Source of the DNA: Scatophagus argus
Taxonomy: Eukaryota > Chordata > Actinopteri > Scatophagidae
DNA: 64,000 nucleotides
Direction of reading: 5' to 3'
Assembly (NCBI RefSeq): GCF_020382885.2
Contig: NC_058513.1
Location: 11,433,641-11,497,640 of the forward strand
Positions 12,901-24,700 of the stretch are shown one piece after another (positions within the stretch are counted from its first letter, which is position 1; each line of letters starts with the position of its first letter). The notes under the pieces are model-generated. The model was not told where the DNA came from. It was given only the letters and a program-made list of their open reading frames with translations, and did no database searches. A program made the position numbers and the translations under genes.

Positions 12901-15900
12901 GGGTCTGGGCCCTTCTGTGTAGAGTTTGGGTTTTCTCCAGGCACTCCAGCTTCCTCCCACAATCCCCGAGGCGTGAGAGTGTGAGCATGTGTGATTGGCT
13001 GTCTTTGTATGTCAGCCCTGCAACTGACTGGCGACCAGTCAGGGTGAACCCTGCCTTTTGCCAGTAACCAGCTGGGATAGGCTCAAAACCCACATGTATT
13101 TTGCACATGTACAGAAATGGTCTCGCAGAGCAGATATGTCGATAAGTTTCCTTCCTGTTTCCCCAATCAGTGTAACATCATGTGATTCTGTGATTTAAAA
13201 AAAATCCACAAAACTCTGTAAACAGGGCCAGAGTGGAGGGATGGAAACTTCAAGGCTACCTTGTCATTCTGCATCTACTTTATTCACATAGACTGACCAC
13301 TGATAAGGGAATATTATGATTGATTATATGTTTCGGTTGACTTTTTAACACCAACACATCTAAATGAAAACAAATGCACTCTTTTTCATTGTCGTGATGC
13401 CCGTGTCCAACGATTTATTACACTGTTTGACTGAAACAGTGCTTCAGTACAGATTAAGTAAGGAGATGCCTTCCTGTTTTAATTTCAGTTTTAACCTCAA
13501 AAATGGCCCCAATGACCAAATAGACAAAAGATGATGATGTAACTCAACAATTCTACAATGTTTATATGACATAATACATATGTAAAACTAAAGATAACTA
13601 TATAGTAATGTACAAACACAGGGCACTGAGGCACAGTCTGAAACAGTAGCACATGAGTTGCAATCATAAATCAAAAGAGTTTAAATTGGATTTATCTCTA
13701 CCATGTTGCTCAAATGAAAGGTATAACTGAAGTAAGTTTATTATTATAATTAAAATTATTAAGGTGCATAAATTCACCCTAAATTAGTTTGATCTTTGCA
13801 CTTAGATTTCAAAGCTCTTTAACAGAGGTAAAAACACAACTCCAAACCTTCAAACTCACACTATCTGCAGTGGATTTCATCACCCATGGCCTCTGCCAAG
13901 CAGTATAGTACCAGCACAGATTGCAGTGACGATGGGTGGGTGGGGGAGTTGGACTGTGGGAGTGACTGGACTGGGTGGCTCCCACACCTCACTGACCAGA
14001 GCAGCAAACAGAATGTACCCATAGCAGTGCCAAAGATAAGACAAGTGTGATAATGTGCGATGGCACTGCAGTGTGTGTTCTGTATCCCGCGCGCTTAACA
14101 AGTAAATTTCAAGCTGCACAACTTCCTCAGACGATCCCTTGATGGTTCAGCGAGATGCCAGATTCCGTCGGAGGTGATTATGCTTACCATGGTGTGGCTA
14201 TATAAAGAATCATAGAGCTGAACTACAGCAGGGTACAATTATGGGCCCCGTACTCACTGAGACTGCTGCTTGGAAATATTTTTAGTTACTGTCTTTTCAC
14301 AGCTGAGATAAGAGCCCTCATGCTCTTGGAAATGAAAAGAAGAGAAGTAGAGTTGACGCACTACAGCTGCTTTGCCCCAGTGAACTTACACATGTTCCCA
14401 TGACGCAGCACGATGACCACAAAATAAGGTACCAATGGAAATGCGTTCACTCAGTAAGACCTGCCAGGCTGCTGCCTCCTGCAGGTATACTGATGGTCTA
14501 AGGAAAACATTTAAAAAAAAGCTTTCTGGCAGGCCAATGCTAGTATTCAATTTTTATAATTTGGCAGGGAGAAATGTCACTTAACTGAAACTGGGGTTGC
14601 CGTCAGTTAGTTTAGAAAGGTTTCCAACAGAGTGAAATATCCCAGAAGTGGCAGTCAGGAAAGGAAATGAGACAGTGCTGTCCTACAATTCCCTGCAGCA
14701 GCAAAAACTAAAGAGATGTTCCATTCGGCCTTTTATGAAAACACATGATCAGCATGTCACATTACACATCCACAGACTGGGAACCAACAAATTGCAAGGA
14801 GACGAAGAGGGCGAGACAGCTCAGTGAGGACACTTTCATAGACGTTTCATAGAGGAGGAGAGCGAAGCCTAAATGGGGTATCTATTTATCTGTTAACAGT
14901 CACCATGACTAGGACGTTTAGGATTGTGCAGTGTGATAAAACTGAACACGTCAGAGTGGCCTTTCATTGTGACCAGTCCAAGACACACCTGTGAGATAAT
15001 CATGCTGTTTAATCAGCATCTTGATATGCCACACCTGTCAGGTGAACGAATTACCTTGGCAAAGGAGATGTGCACAGATCTTTTAATTCAACTTAACAAA
15101 AGTGGGAGCAGAAATCAGTTGAATTTATAACTTTGTTCAGCGTGTCTATAGTTATGATTTAATAAATGATGACCAGATGTTAAATGAAATTACTGAAGAA
15201 AAAAACTTAAACCACTGTATGTCTGTTGAATTGTAGTGTTATTGGTTTTGGTGTTCTTATTGGATTTGTCGGGAATTAAAAAAAAAACATGAACAACATC
15301 ACATCAGCCTGCCTGTCACAGATACAAGCCAATCCACTGACATGCAGGGTGCGCTTGATTACAAGGATTGTAGGCATACATGGCAATTCAGTTTTACCCT
15401 GTTGGATTTTTATGGCTATCTGGTAAAATGGCACAAATGTGCACACAACAACATGCAAAAAACAAAACCCAAATAAACAGACGACAAACACAATGTTTCC
15501 CCACTGTAAACAGGCATCAGCCTGACCAACTGCCGTCTCAAGGTGCCTCATTACAGCAGACTTCACATGAATATCAAATCATCTCTTCTAATTATCAGAA
15601 CTTAACTCATTAATTGTCATTTATTCTTTCATTATTGGCTTTCATTATGTTTAATCTTAAATATCAGGATGGTGATGAGAAATCTACTAAGGGAGGACGC
15701 TATTGACGATATACGATTGTACTATTTTCTCACATCTTATAGGTTTAATACAGTGGGATGGTATATTTTTCCATTTTGAATTAGCTATAGGACATTGTAA
15801 GACACCCTACACCTCCATTTAATCTCTCACCCTCTGTGGGATACTACACAGTGACTGCAGCTCCAAAGCCCATGCAGGTCCATACCTTTGACAGAGTGCT

Positions 15901-18173
15901 TCTTCTCCAGTTGATGCAGGTCAGGCAGGATGTGCATGCAGTTGATGCAGCAGTAAGTAAAGAAATCCAACAGCACCACTTTACCAGTCAGCTCCGTGTT
16001 CAAAGACAGAGGCCCCTCCGTGTTCAGCCATTCCAAGCCTGGAGCAAATCACAGTGTGGAAAATGATGCTGTCATCTTATTAATTATGTTTAGTCACAGT
16101 GTAGGCAAATGCTTTACAGTGTTCATCACTGTGCGGGAATATCTGTCAGGCCTGATACTTCCTTTACATTATTATGGAAAGGTTTATGCATCAAATCAAT
16201 GACTTGGAAGTGCTCACAGCTTTAAAAGGGTTATGAAGCTATTAAATACCACAAATTAAATTCTGCAGAACCAGATCGTGTCTGGTGTTTCTTACACCTC
16301 ACATGCACAGCAGATTGTGTCAGATAACATTTGTCACACTAAACTCACACGCTCCTGATTAATATATATATATTTTTTTTTTTTTCATATTTTACAGCAC
16401 CAAAATTCAGCATGATTTATTCATTCAAATACTGGAAATAATACTGTCCACACAGACTTCTCTGACACAGCATCCCCGTTACATGTTCTGAATGCTCTAC
16501 TGCTGCTGTTTGAAAGTCTTTGTCTTACTTGTGTTGCTGCTAAGCTTTCCTTGGGGAAAAAAGAGTCATAATCTCAGTATCACTTGCCCTAGTTAGATAC
16601 AGATTAAAGACTGTTAAAAAAGAGTTCACTCCTTTTTTGTTATAGCTTTAAGAATGATGCAAGCAAAGAGCAAACTGAAGAAAGAAGAAACAGATATCAA
16701 AGTCTCTGACTAGAGGTCTTTTCTGGTATCCAAAATTATGACTGTACCATGTGCAACTGCTTGACTTTAAATTACTGATCAGTATACACAGTGCTGTATG
16801 GAGTCTTATTACTGTTCTAGAGGATTTACACAACCATTCATTCATTGATTTTCTGTAATGAGAATAAACACCTTTTTAGTGCCCTGCCCGAGTGTCTCAC
16901 CTCATGTTGCGCCAGGGATAACACCAAAAACTATATGTCCCAAACTGGCTAAGTCTACAGTGAGACAATCATTTTAAACTTGTGCCTGTGCAGTTTAAGA
17001 CACTTGTTCGATGATCCTTTGTCTATTTTCTTGTATGATGTTCTTCAGCAGATCCCCATCTACTGGTTTGTTGAGATATTACCATCATGCTGCATAACAG
17101 AGAACTTAACTGTAATGTTAATACCAAAGGCATCCACTTCTTTATTTTTACTGATGCTTTATTTGGCAACTGCACTGACAACACCCTTTACCAACACAAT
17201 ACCATTTTGTACAATTAAAGCAGATACACAAGGCTGCTGTCCTGTTTTTATTCTCACTCTTATGTTGTTGTTAAAAGAACAACAAACAAGAACACAAAGT
17301 CAAAGACAAACCACCGAGGAAGCACGGGTCTGCCCAGTGATCCCATGTAAGAAAAGGCTATTACCAACATTTCATATGTATTATATGTTACTTTTAAAAC
17401 TAATTATGCATTTAACGCCTTGTGTAGGAAGCAGCATGAAAGTTCTACAGTGGAGCATGCTGACAAAGGCCAGAGGAAGACAAAAACAGTTAGAGAATAT
17501 TGTGTTTCGTGGTTATTTCTTTGTTGGGAAAACAAACTTGATCACTGAAGAAACCATTTGGGCAGAAGAGACTGACTGACGCCTGCTAAAAACAGCTGAT
17601 TCACTGTTAAAACAAATCACACCACAGGGAGCACTGCACGTATCTTTTTTTAAAGTTGAACCTACACAAAGCAGTTGAACTTAATATGTTCTTTGTTCCT
17701 ATTTATTGACTGACTGAACGCCTAACTTCTTTGGGAGTAGATAATATGGCTAACTAATTTACAGAAACATTTTTTGCTGAAATGGCTTTTGAGAAACACA
17801 CAATACAGACATGGCGAAAAATCGTCAAAGATGACTTTTAAAAGGTATTTAAAAGGAAGAAAGAAAACCTGGCCGTCAGTACTCATTTTCTGTGAACATG
17901 TCCAGTCCTGTGAAGACATGTAGTGTGACCAAACTCAAGTCAAACTGTACCACAACTGCTATGGAGAAAGAGACAGTGCTGAGCGAGCTAGAGCTGTAAC
18001 ATGGTCTCACCTGTCTGGAAATCGGGTATCTTCAGATCCTCTCTCTCGTCTAGTTTTTTCAGATACTGGTAGACAAGATTTTCTTTCTCGTGTTGTGTCG
18101 TAGCTTCATCTAATGCGCAATCCAGCTGACTTTGGATAGGAAATATGGAAGAGAGGCTGCACTGAGACGCCAT
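987..18173 (-). CDS. nhlrc2: NHL repeat-containing protein 2 (12 coding exons)
   Basis: Coding exons in order on the minus strand: 18173-18011, 16038-15886, 12253-12204, 11330-10925, 10047-9926, 9811-9682, 7342-7249, 6886-6655, 4285-4163, 3956-3747, 3548-3335, 1249-987. All junctions are GT-AG and phases agree, giving 719 aa (human is about 726). Residues about 40-210 form a thioredoxin-like domain with a Cys-Cys-Ile-Asn-Cys motif at 84-88 (FFTYCCINC). Residues about 215-550 carry NHL beta-propeller blades with repeated YVAD(T/S)xxH and GVA motifs, and a C-terminal beta-rich domain follows. The start was chosen because MASQ begins a segment matching the family N-terminus. Mammalian NHLRC2 is essential and is the gene of FINCA disease; its biochemical role is unsettled. 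Introns hold Tc1 remnants, a SINE and a perfect hairpin. Identification is firm. Confidence 0.96.
1455..1635. repeat. Degenerate dispersed repeat, copy A
   Basis: Within the NHLRC2 intron between the last two coding exons. It contains the phrases CCAAATGTCATG...CATCCAACAGCTG, CACAAACGTAAACCTGCTGGC, TTAGGGGATAACCAAAGTAAT and CGTCCAATAGCTGC. These resemble an old interspersed repeat common in fish genomes. Related phrases (GGGTCACCAAAATAACTAAG, ACCAAATTTCATGG) recur at 51386-51470. The class is unknown and the boundaries are approximate. Confidence 0.4.
4355..4383. repeat. Perfect 13-bp inverted repeat with 3-nt loop
   Basis: Positions 4355-4367 (CGTAACTTGTGAC) and 4371-4383 (GTCACAAGTTACG) are exact reverse complements separated by AAT. 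It lies in the NHLRC2 intron just upstream (minus strand) of the exon at 4285-4163. It could extrude as a cruciform, or form a hairpin in the pre-mRNA. No mobile-element ends are visible around it. Confidence 0.85.
5120..5566 (+). mobile_element. 5'-truncated Tc1-family transposon with broken transposase
   Basis: This is the C-terminal part of a Tc1/mariner transposase. An open frame ending at 5548 carries a QHD segment, the SPDLNP block and HLWDEL, all typical of the Tc1 DDE domain. An N-terminal piece ([12 protein letters not shown], about 5160-5196) is in a different frame, so a small indel near 5200-5210 breaks the gene. The usual catalytic Glu after LNPI is Gln here, and the DNA-binding N-terminus is absent. 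A terminal-repeat-like end (CCCAATAGTTTTGTCTATAT...) lies at 5541-5566. No matching left end was seen. It sits in an NHLRC2 intron on the opposite strand and is certainly inactive. Confidence 0.88.
7601..7915 (-). mobile_element. Short non-autonomous Tc1-like element (MITE-type)
   Basis: The left end TACACTATATGGACAAAAT (about 7602) and the right end, on the opposite strand TACATTATAGGGACAAAAGT (about 7912), form imperfect terminal inverted repeats of the Tc1 type bounded by TA. The interior at 7740-7860, read on the minus strand, matches the transposase region of the 5.1-5.57 kb remnant (TTGGTCCAACAT..., TGACCTCACAAA, GAATGGGCAAAAAT). It is therefore an internally deleted relative with no coding capacity. 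It lies in an NHLRC2 intron. Confidence 0.8.
12838..13097 (+). repeat. tRNA-derived SINE, copy 1 (degenerate)
   Basis: It begins GGGGGCTCAGTGGTGCAGTGG (A-box-like) followed by CCAGGTTCCAGTCCGGGTCTGG (degenerate B-box). The body runs CTCCAGCTTCCTCCCACAAT and GCGACCAGTCAGGGTGAACC to CAGCTGGGATAGGCTC. This is the same family as the better-preserved copy at 54541-54901 but it is more diverged and lacks the ATGGATGG tail. It sits in the NHLRC2 intron between the exons at 16038-15886 and 12253-12204, or immediately beside it, on the antisense strand. Confidence 0.8.
14920..15147. repeat. Degenerate dispersed DNA repeat
   Basis: The sequence around TGACCAGTCCAAGACACACC, AATCATGCTGTTTAATCAGC, CTTGATATGCCACACCTGTC and a closing TTGTTCAGCGTG matches my recollection of a repeat seen in many teleost introns and 3' UTRs. 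It is probably a non-autonomous DNA transposon. No coding potential is visible. Family assignment needs a repeat-library search. Confidence 0.5.
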
Positions 18174-18712
18174 GTTTCCTCTGTCAAGCAAGCAGCTGGC
18201 TAAGTAAATTCACAACGACGAATAATACCGATGATTCGATAACACAATTAAAAAAAATTCTCCAAAAATGTTATTCTCTCTCAATTTTCGGTTAATTCTC
18301 AATAGATAGATTACTATTGTGAGTATTTGCAATTTTTTTAAAATTTGTATTTCCAACTGAAAAGTAAGACATTTTGCGAAATATGTTGAATGTGCTCTTC
18401 TGTTTCTTTACTTGTCTTTACTTCATTCATTGTCGTACTGTGGCGGTAAGCGCTAACGCGTCTTTGCTAAACACGGTGTGTTGTTATGTAGCTGTAGAAG
18501 AAATGATGCTACCTTAATTTAGTGACTCGCAATTATGAGAAACTGTTTTCGCAGTAGTCGGATGTACAGTAGTCTTTAATTTACTGTAACGTTTTTTTTT
18601 ACTTTTGACAACAGCGGTATGTTGTCATACTTCAGTCCCTGTGTTGTAATAACGAGGGTTTTGAGGAGGTCGTTGGGTAACGTTAGGGACGTTTGCATTT
18701 CTTGTTGTCCAA
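18174..18712. promoter_or_regulatory. Divergent NHLRC2/DCLRE1A promoter region
   Basis: The NHLRC2 start codon (18171-18173, minus) and the DCLRE1A start codon (18713, plus) are only 539 bp apart. This interval must therefore contain both 5' UTRs and both promoters unless distal non-coding exons exist. It is mostly AT-rich with a GC-richer patch around 18440-18480 (GTGGCGGTAAGCGCTAACGCG). No TATA box is well placed for either gene. The same head-to-head pair exists at human 10q25. Confidence 0.75.
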
Positions 18713-21700
18713 ATGTCACAAAAGGACGACTCTGAAAACGACATTTGGGAGTATAAACCCCTCGAGAAGAAAAAGAAACGGCACGAATCACCGTCGGGGG
18801 TGCAGGCGGTGACTAAAAGAAGATGCACTTCGAGAAAATACTCCAAGAGAGACACTTCTTTTCCAGTGAAGTCACCTGACAGCACAGTGAAGACAGCTGA
18901 AAGTGGGGATTGTACTGTTGTTAATATACCGGTACACGGACAAACCGGTTTAGAGGCACATACGTTAACATCCTCAAAGTCAGCTCCTAATGACACAGTG
19001 CAAACAGACAATGGTGCTGAGGGACCATCCTCTGGAGACTTTTGTCCTATGTGTCAGATGCCCTTTTCCATTTTGGTGGTACAGAGTCAAAGATGGCATG
19101 TTGCTGAATGTCTTGACACCCCCAGGGACACATGCAAAGGTACAGACATCGGTGCTTCTTCATGTGCTTCATCTGTAAAATCACTGCAACACTAAAAAAC
19201 AAAAGCTTCTCTTCATCAAATATGTGCTTATTGATCTATGGTCCTCTTTAACACACCTGGCGTCCTGTATTCAGGTGCACACATGCTGTCTTTTTCAGCT
19301 TTTCTAAAGGTTTTATTCACCGTAGTTTAGTCATTCTATAATCCTTAAAGAAAAACTCTAGTAACTTGGAACTGTTCCTCCATAACGATGGGAAACTGAG
19401 AAGAGAGAAATTAAAAAAAATAAATAAATGGACAAAAGCAATGAGCTGAAACATGCAGAGTTTCAGTCTGAACTCCAAAAACATCAGATTTTACATAATG
19501 CAACCTGATAGCATCATGCTGTGTTTCTGTCCTACGGGATGAGAAAGATTCCCATATTATCTTCTTGTGAGCATCCGTGTCGTCTGACAGCTCAAAAAGG
19601 TTATATGATTTCAGCGTTGGTTGTGTGATGATTAAAAATAATGTAGATTGACACATACATAGCATACGTACATAGCACTAAATTCATTAAAATTGTGTTT
19701 AATCACTGTCAATTGTAGACTTTGTCAGTTCTGAGGTATCCATGTGTCTTTGCCTTTCTGATATGTGTGTGTTATCAGCCTCCAAGCTGAATACATTGGC
19801 ACTTTCAGGAAAATCTGAGTTTACCAGTCATGATTACAACTTAATTGTTATTTACAAGTTGGAAACTGGTAATTATGGTAATTCCCTCATGACAAGAACA
19901 TCAGATTCTCCCTGACTGGCCACAAATGCCCATGTCTTTCAAAGTCCACGCCCCCGGTTTGGAAGACAGGCTTTTTGTTCAAAATTTGAAGTCTCAAGCC
20001 CAGATCGAGAAACCGTGACAACTTAATCAGTGTTATTTTCTTTAGAAAGCTCCCTCGAGAGCAGACCACCAACTTTATGCAATTAGATCAATATTACTTT
20101 TTGTTAATTGTAAACTGATGTGCAAAATCAGTGTAGTGCTCATTTGAAAAAGGCACCTCTACATGTATTGAACAACTGTACTGACATAACAGATTTTGTA
20201 TCAGGAGCTTTTGAATTCAAAAGGTTGTATACCATGCTCTGATAAGCCTAATTGTTGTGTTCACACAGAATGTCCACATGGCCTCCACTGCTCTTCCACT
20301 ATTCCAAACCATTACAAGAAGTTTAACCACACACTACTGGCCCACAGCAGAGCAGTCAATGACACAGCCCTACTCAATCTGTCCCAACAAGTAGGAACCA
20401 GTGGAAACCCCAGCCTCAGTGTTTTCCCAGGACTGAGCAACAGTGAGGTGGATGCCACCATTTTGGACCCTTCCCAGGACAGTCTTTCTGCCTCATCCAA
20501 TTGTTGTGCCTCCCCCCACAGCAATCACAGTGGAACACCTCCATCTAAACCTACAACTGGCCTTCTGTTTCTACGCTCACCTGGCCCAGAGGACTTTAAG
20601 AAAAAAAAAGGCTGGTCATCTACTAAAACCCAAAAGTCTATCAGTGCTTCCCAGGAAAGTAGAACAGAGCTTTCATCCACTCCTGTCCAGACAGAGAGTG
20701 GAAGACAAGCTTGTGAAGGTTTACTTAAAAGCGAACCTTCCCCTGACAACGATGATTCAATATCCTATTCTCCTCTTTCTGAGTTCCCTGCAGAGACTGA
20801 AGTCAAAAATAGTGAGTGTAGAGAAGCCCTTTTTAATAATGATGCATCTGAAAATGACTCCATGTTGCTTTTCAGTGACAGTTTCTCAAGTGAAGATGAG
20901 CTCCTCACTGAATTTATAGATAATTTGGAAACTAATAATGTGCAGGTAAATGAGCCTGCTTCAGTAAACACCCAGCTGCAGTCAGTTACCTCAGGACCGC
21001 CCACCAATCAGCTAGCTGCCTCCGCAGTTGCTGAAAACGGAACTGATTCCACAGGTGAAAAACAAGGTCACGTTGCCATTGCTCCGTCTAAGATTAACAT
21101 TCAGTCTCCACAAAGTATTGTTTTAGAACGTCTGAGAGAAACTCTTCTAAGCTCAGATAGATATTCTTTAGAAAACTTGAACAATAGTATTCAATCAGAG
21201 CAACCTCACACAACTTCTCCAGTGCCTTCATCACAAACCTCCTTTATCCAAAGATCTCAAACCATGCCGTGTCAGAAAGCCCAGACAGGACAGGCCTCTT
21301 GTCTGAAGCAGATGGACATTGGGGTGTTTTTTGGCTTCAAACCGTTAAAAAACAAGGAGAAAGAGACTGAGAAGGCTGAGAGCGGACCAAATTTCAACAC
21401 CACCTCTATTACAACAGTTGGTGATGATACAAGAAGGCAGAGACGGCCCAGGAAGGAGAGGCAAAGACAAAGTAAAGGTGGTGCAACTGCAGATACCTCA
21501 CAAGCCACTGCAGATAATAGTAATGTAGGAGATGCTCAGGGAGGAGCAGGGAAAGGCAGGAACAGAGGATGGAGAAGAAGGTGGAACAGAGTAAACGATG
21601 ATGGAGAAGTAGAATTACCACGCTGTCCTTTCTACAAAAAGATTCCAGGTCAGTGACTGTTTATCACATTACTGCACAAACTTGGAGGTTAATTATTGGT

Positions 21701-24700
21701 TGTTTCGTTATAAAAGATACTTTTATCTAATTTTTGCTCAGGTACAAAGTTTGTCATAGATGCCTTTCGGTACGGAGAGATTGAGGGCATCAGTGCCTAC
21801 TTCCTCACACATTTCCATTCAGACCACTACGGAGGGTTGACCAAGAATTCCACATTTCCAATCTACTGTAACAGAGTAAGTCTAGTGTGAAATATGTTTG
21901 ACTTGTGGTATTATTTGATTCCTTTAGTTGGTGCTCATGCTACACATCATACCTTTTGCCTGTTATGGTGGTTATACTGGTTGGGTTGTGCATCTGTTAG
22001 CCATATGGTAAGCTACAACACTGTATTTTGAAGTAGGAGGCAATTCCTATATTATATTAATATTGTATGACTTGATCTGTGGTTTTTACCCAACATTTCA
22101 TTTTTGTCCAGTGCTGAAACTGTCTCCCATGAAACGTAAAAGTCTTACAGGTGAGGAAAGGAATATGGTGCCAGTTCAGATAATACTGCAGTTTTGTGTG
22201 GTAAATGACTGGCACTTTCCCCTCTAAAGGCCCATTGAACACTATGCAAGAGATAAATTCTTTTTAATATGCTAGAGACATTCTTTTTTTCCCCAAAAAT
22301 GTTATTTCTTTGCACTTCATTAAAAAGCTTCCCGACTGCTCTCTTCCACAGAATGCATAGATCCGTTTGCTCTCTTGCTGCATTGCATTGACTGCATTGT
22401 AATGAAAAATTAAGCATGAATTTGGAAGCTATGAATACTAATTTGCCAGTGGCTCTTGGAGTTGATTGAAATTTGAAGACCTTTGTGGGGGTTTTTGTTT
22501 GTTTGTTTGTTTTTATTTTTCAACAGTTATGAAAAACATTTCGTATTCAGGAAATTTAGATTGTGTCTCAGTCTTCTATAACATTATCATTATGTAAATG
22601 ATCCAGCCAATTACTGAGTGAGTGAGTGAATTATGCATTAAATTGAATAAGTTAAGGTACATAATCAAACAAGTATACATTTTTAAATGAGATTTTGTAT
22701 TACCTCTTTCAATGTCACACTATAAGACATATGTATAGTACATTTTCTGTTTATCTTAGTGTGTACATACCTTTATGTATAATCATAGCAGCCCAGTAGA
22801 AAGTATATTTAGATTAAAATATAAGGCTGAGGAGGAGAGGTTCGCCTGTCAAATGGGTCATAATTTATCACAGTGGAGTGTGTGTGTTCTCTCAGGATTA
22901 CAACTAAAAAGAGAGTCACAAGGACTGATCGGAACTCCTTCGGGGTTTTGTTTATTTGGTAGGTCACAGAAATTCTACTTGGACATTAGGTGGGTCATAG
23001 CCCAGAAAAGTTTGATCGTAACCACTGAGGAAATTTGATAAGATTTCAAGAGTGTTGTGGGTGAATTACTCAATGAACAGCAACAGAAGCTGAGATCATT
23101 TTCAACATGATCTTTTAGTAGATGTTATCCTGCAGACTTTAAGTTCTAGACATGTTTCACTGTATATGTATGATGACTTAACATTTTTTTTATTTATTAT
23201 TCGCTGCTGCTGCTTCACTGCATGTAGGTAAGCCCTAAAGAACTATGTTGACTGACTGACAGCTGTGTCTCCTTTTCAGATTACAGGAAACCTGGTCAAG
23301 AGCAAACTGAAGGTGGCAGAGCAGTACATCCACATCCTCCCCATGAACACCCAGGTCACAGTGGAGGGAGTCAAGGTCATCCTCCTGGATGCCAATCAGT
23401 GAGTCATCACCAGACGTCTATCAATGACGGCCACCGAGTAGAGATCAGTTACTGAAGATGTGGCTGTTTGGTGGCTTTTCAACAGACTCTTTTAAAGGCA
23501 GGCGTTTTAAAGGAGGAAACTGACTGAAGACTGAATTTCAGCTGAATGTCTGAATTTTACTTTTATATGGCTCCAAACTCACACACTAGATTATTTTTTC
23601 ACTGAGAAATACTAATAGCCATTTCTTCAGTCAGCTGCTTTGTGAAGTTTAAAGTATCACTAACTTAAACTTCGCTGAATTCAAGACTAATTATACCAAC
23701 AGTTGTGGTCGCTACTCTATAATCTAAATTAATATGTATACCTACACTGTGGACCACATTTCCCTTGACAGTCAATGCCTCTAAGAAAATGCTAGTTCAT
23801 CACACAGCGAGTGCTTCCTTCATATGCCCAACTTCCTCTCTTGTCCGTGTCTGTTCTTTCAGTTGTCCAGGAGCTGCCATGCTGCTGTTCTTCCTGCCTG
23901 ATGGACAGACGGTCCTCCACACTGGAGACTTCAGAGCTGATCCCTCAATGGAGACCTACCCTGAGTTACTCAGCTGCAGGGTGCAGACTCTCTACCTGGA
24001 CACCACGTTAGTACCCGTCTGTTTCCTCTCGTATACACAGAGTGAGGTTACTGAACGACCAAAACAGAGGTCCGCAGCCATATTGCGCTGCCGCCAGCTG
24101 TCTGTGTGACCTTTTTGTGTGGTTGCCATAAATATGACTCTTCTCAGCCAGTGTGGATCAATATTGGCTGAATCATGTACAGATTTCTAATGTAAGCTCT
24201 CATATCTTTCTAGCTACTGCAGCCCTGAGTACACCTTCCCCAGACAGCAAGAGGTCATCAGTTTTGCAGCCAGCACAGCCTTTGAAATAGTGACGCTCCA
24301 CCCACGTACTCTCGTGGTGTGTGGATCCTATTCTGTAGGGAAAGAGAAGGTCTTCCTGGGTGAGTGTTTCATCAAAATTATACTTTACACATCTGTGTGG
24401 CTATGTGGCATCACTTTTGTCGTGACAGTCGTGGGCAGTCGTGGATCAGCGGTTAGGGTGTCGGACCCGTAACCGGTGGATCGCTGGTTCGATTCCCCGT
24501 CCCGGTGTCCATGCCTGAGGTACCCTTGAGCAAGGTACCTAACCCCCACTGCTCCCCGGGCGCTGCACGCGGTCGCCCACTGCCCCGGGTTTGCTGTGTG
24601 TGTGCACGTCACTTGGGTGGGTTAAATGCAGAGAACAAATTTCGTTGGAGTGAGTTCCCTCCAATGACAAGATATGTCACTTTCCTTTCCTTTCCTTAGA

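Noticed and set aside
17722-17919. Short minus-strand frame near NHLRC2 exon 1 as an alternative exon
   Set aside because: No similarity to NHLRC2. The exon 1 to exon 2 junction (18011 to 16038) is in frame and matches the family without it.
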